Assembly (NCBI RefSeq): GCF_000189635.1
Contig: NW_002476434.1
Coordinates: 1,116,001 to 1,180,000 of the forward strand
Direction of reading: 5' to 3'
Origin: Tetrahymena thermophila SB210
Taxonomy: Eukaryota; Ciliophora; Oligohymenophorea; Hymenostomatida; Tetrahymenidae
DNA: 64,000 nt
Under the pieces are notes generated by a model. That model worked only from the letters and a program-made list of their open reading frames with translations. It did not search any database and was not told the DNA's origin. The first letter of the stretch is position 1. Each line of letters starts with the position of its first letter. Below are positions 60,946 to 64,000 of this stretch, in pieces. A program made the translations under genes and the position numbers.

Positions 60946-62748
60946 ATGAGTGATAAAGTTTAATCTGCTTCATAATCTAATAATTAACTTAGCTTTAAAA
61001 AAGAAACAGAAAAAAGAGGTGTTGATATTACATGGAAAAATGTTACATACACAGCTCATACTAAAAAGTATCATCGTGAAATTCTCAAAGGATTATCAGG
61101 TATTTGTAAGTAAGGTGAAATGACTGCAATTATGGGCAGTTCGGGAGCAGGTAAAACTACATTATTAAATATATTATGTTGCAGAGCTGAAAATACAAAT
61201 GAAGTTAAGCTCACTGGAGAAATTACTGCTAATGGACAACCTTTTAATGCTCGTTCATTCTCTAATTTCGCTGCTTATGTTATGTAAGAAGATTTAATTA
61301 TGGAAACAATGACTGTTTTAGAAGCTCTTTAATTTGCAGCTCATTTAAAAATGAAAGGTTCCGAAGAAGAAAAGTAAGCTAAAGTTAAAGAAGTACTTAA
61401 AATCATGCGCTTAGAAAAATGCTAGCATACATTAATTGGTGGCTAAAAAATTAAAGGTGTAACAAAGGGTGAAAAGAAACGTACTTCAATTGCTTTTGAA
61501 TTAGTGAGCGATCCTGATGTAATATTTTTAGATGAACCTACTAGTGGTTTAGATTCTTTCACTGCATATAACGTTGTTGATGTTTTATAACAATATGCTA
61601 GGGAGTAAAATAAAACAATCATTTGCACTATCCATTAGCCTTCTTCTGAAATTTTTATGAAATTTGATCGTCTGATCCTTTTGGTTGACGGTAAATTTAT
61701 TTATCAAGGTCCTAGAAGTTAAGTAATTAAACATTTTTCATCTTTTGGATTCTAGTGTCCTCATTTAAGCAATCCTGCTGATTATTTCATGAGTATAATG
61801 CATGCAGAATCAGAAAAAAATCGTTAAAACTTTAAAACTTACTATGAGCATTTCGATTTAGATTTGAAGCCATCAATTGATTAAGAAATAGAACAACACG
61901 AAACAAGAGTTATTACTCATAAATCTTCATAAGCTCCCTTCCTAAGCGAGCTAAAAATTTTGATAAATCGTAATTTTAATAACGTAAAAAGAAGTCCTAT
62001 GGAACTTCGTGCAAGATTAATTTAATCATTAATCCTAGGTATCTTTACAGGTTTAGTTTATCTTAATCTTCCAGATCCTGAAACTCACAAAGATGATTAA
62101 CGTGCAGTAATGGACTACAACGGTGCAATCTTTTTCTTAATACAAAATGCCCATATGAATACCCTATTTTCTATAGTTCTTTCTTTACCTATGGAGAAAG
62201 CAGTATTCTTAAAGGAGGAAAATTCTAAACTATATTCAGTAGAAGCTTACTTTTTAGCTAAATTGATAGTAGAAAGTGCTTTATCTTTAATTTGTCCTAT
62301 AATATTTATTGCAATAAGTTATTATATGATTGGACTAAATGCTAATTTTGGATGCTTCTGCTTTTTTTTGCTTGTTGGTATATTTAGTAGTTTTGTAGGT
62401 CAATCTTAAGGAATGTTTTTCGGTTCATTATTTAAAGATGCTTAAACAGCTGTAAATGTAACACCTATGATGATTCTTCCTTTCATGCTATTTGGTGGTT
62501 TCTACAAAAATGTTGCTGATATGCCTGATTGGAACGCATGGATTCAATGGATTTCTTGCTATAGATATGCTTTTGAAGCTACAGTCCGCAGTAATTACGC
62601 AGGTTCTCCATTTACTATTGATGTAATTGGCTAAACTAATTTAGATCTAGGTAAATGGACTTCTGTAATAATGCTTGTGGTTTTGTTTGTGGTATTTTCA
62701 ATATTATCACTTCTCCTACTTAAGTTTAAAAAATAACGTTTATAATGA
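60946..62748 (+). CDS. ABCG-type half-transporter, cluster copy 7
   Basis: 600 residues, single exon, leader MSDKVQSASQSNNQLSFKKE. Walker A 64-71, T-K-G-E-K-K-R 173-179, Walker B 192-198, switch His 230. It groups with copies 3 and 4 ([44 protein letters not shown]), although copies 5 and 6 lie between them. Its hydrophobic core and loops match a functional transporter. One notable change is NFGCFCFF, where all other copies of this type have NFGRFCFF, losing a conserved Arg between helices 3 and 4. It ends LLKFKKQRLQ with TAA Gln before TGA. Predicted dimeric ATP-driven pump subunit; substrate unknown. Confidence 0.95.
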
Positions 62749-64000
62749 AAAATAAACATAAATATTGATTATTCAATAAAATAATAATAAATTGTTTTGT
62801 TTACTTCTATAAAAATATGTAGTTATGAATTAAATACTATTTTAAATAATAAAAACTGTTTAAAAAAATAATTCCTTTAATAATTAAATACTTTAGATAG
62901 ATTTCGAATCAGATAAAAGTAAGTAATATTGTTGATTTAATTTAAAATATCATTTTGATTTTTATTAGAGTTTTTAAAAAATTCTTAAATCTCGCTCGCA
63001 CTATCAAAAATTAATTATTTCATTTATTTATACCAAAAAAGTTATCTTAATAATATATATTATAATAATTATTATTATATTGTTAAAACACACAACATAA
63101 AGCTATGCAAACATAAAACACAGTTAGAATTAAGTTTTTATTTATTTCTTAATAATATATAAATACAGTAATATATATTTTATTTAAGTTACAGTCTGTA
63201 AAATGAAATTTGAGCCTTTGAATTTAAAAATATTTTTAATATAAAAAATTTTATTTGATGATTTTTAACAAAACATTAATTTTTTTAATTTTATATGGTA
63301 AAAAAATTTATTTTCATTATATATTTAATTATAGTTTTATATTAGTTTTAAATGTGATTGAAAGTGTAATTTTATTTGATGATTTGATTTCCATCTTTTC
63401 ATATAAATAATTACAAAATACTAAATAAATTAGAATATTTTATTAAATAAAAATTAATACTTTTATTATCTGAGATTTATTTAATATTTTTGCTCATATT
63501 GCTTTCTGAATTAAAATTTTTTTTGTTTTTTTATGCTTTTTAAAAGATATTTTCATTTTTGATAGTATGGAAAATCATTCGTCGTCAATGATGTTATGTT
63601 TTTAATTGCTTTTTTATTTGAGCAGTAATTAAATTTTTGTAAGAGCGAGATGTAATTATTAATACTGATGATTCATTTTTATGTCTGACGTATTTTAATA
63701 GTTCAAAAAGACTAGATAAAAAATAAATGCAATTTTATTGAATTCATATAAATTTTATCTTTTATTTTATATAAAGCTTATTAAAAATTTAAGTATTTTA
63801 AATAAGGTATTTGCATTTTAAGAAGAAAAACAAATAAAATTCTTGTACAAATTTAAGTATTTTAAAAATTTATCTTAAAATAATATGAATCTATAACGTT
63901 TTTTTTATTCCATTAAAAGAAATGTTAATCATAACTGATTACACTGGTTTAAAATTTCAATAAAATTTTTATAGATTTTTTATTTACAAATAAACATGTT
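62749..64000. other. Right-edge spacer with an inverted repeat
   Basis: A+T-rich 3' flank of ABCG copy 7, running off the window without another gene. It contains an imperfect inverted repeat of about 30 bases (62988-63018 and 63624-63652), the only structure seen. Confidence 0.55.
62988..63652. repeat. Imperfect inverted repeat pair, about 620 bases apart
   Basis: The left arm AATCTCGCTCGCACTATCAA continues AAATTAATTATTT. The right arm, read on the minus strand, is ACATCTCGCTCTTACAAAAA then TTTAATTACT. The shared ATCTCGCTC core is distinctive in this A+T-rich DNA. The interval between has no coding capacity I can support. It could be the termini of a small non-autonomous element, but no target-site duplication is evident. 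Confidence 0.35.

Noticed and set aside
35289-62748. ABC genes as a string of pseudogenes broken by many TAA and TAG codons
   Set aside because: Under the ciliate code these are Gln codons. Each gene then reads through without TGA, with all motifs intact and equal core length.

Overview
The window is about 80% A+T and reads only with the ciliate nuclear code: TAA and TAG sit as glutamine inside every convincing frame, and TGA is the only stop. Introns are short, very A+T-rich and GT...AG. These features, with the gene families seen, point to a Tetrahymena-like ciliate, most likely macronuclear DNA of Tetrahymena thermophila or a close relative. That species call is inference. Because TGA is rare in such DNA, open frames of 100-250 codons arise by chance, so I also used composition, splice-phase agreement and protein character, and kept doubtful frames at low confidence.

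Left part (1-33 kb): hypothetical and low-complexity genes separated by long A+T-rich spacers. On the minus strand, 1-3274 encodes a large protein with a Q/E/R/K coiled coil, cut by the left edge. A plus-strand gene (5194-8067) has a short conserved-looking first exon and a long Q/N/S-rich second exon. A poorly resolved minus-strand multi-exon gene lies at about 10734-13806. A compact single-exon Ser/Met-rich gene is at 15664-16398. A gene-poor stretch (16.4-23.2 kb) is followed by a well-resolved eight-exon gene (23241-27523) encoding 1156 residues. Then come a two-exon basic protein (29109-29893), a possible small gene starting on its stop codon, and a minus-strand four-helix membrane protein (32286-33170).

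Right part (35-63 kb): a tandem family of seven ABCG (White-type) half-transporters, all on the plus strand and all single-exon, at 35289, 38338, 43996, 48951, 52344, 56330 and 60946. Each has an N-terminal nucleotide-binding domain followed by a six-helix membrane domain. From the shared G-(I/V)-D-I motif to the C-terminus all seven are collinear and equal in length; only the N-terminal leader differs. Three subgroups are visible: 1/2, 3/4/7 and 5/6. All seven carry the same unusual ABC signature, T-K-G-E-K-K-R, in place of S-G-G-E-x-K-R. Four of them (3, 4, 5 and 7) share an upstream element, and an orphan copy of that element lies at 47.8 kb. Half-transporters act as dimers, so the cluster could provide homo- and heterodimeric pumps.

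A minus-strand gene for an Ala/Thr/Pro-rich, Lys/Glu-rich, C-terminally cysteine-rich protein (40935-42053) sits between copies 2 and 3, and a possible small minus-strand gene (54281-54643) lies between copies 5 and 6. I saw no rRNA or tRNA gene, CRISPR array or transposase.
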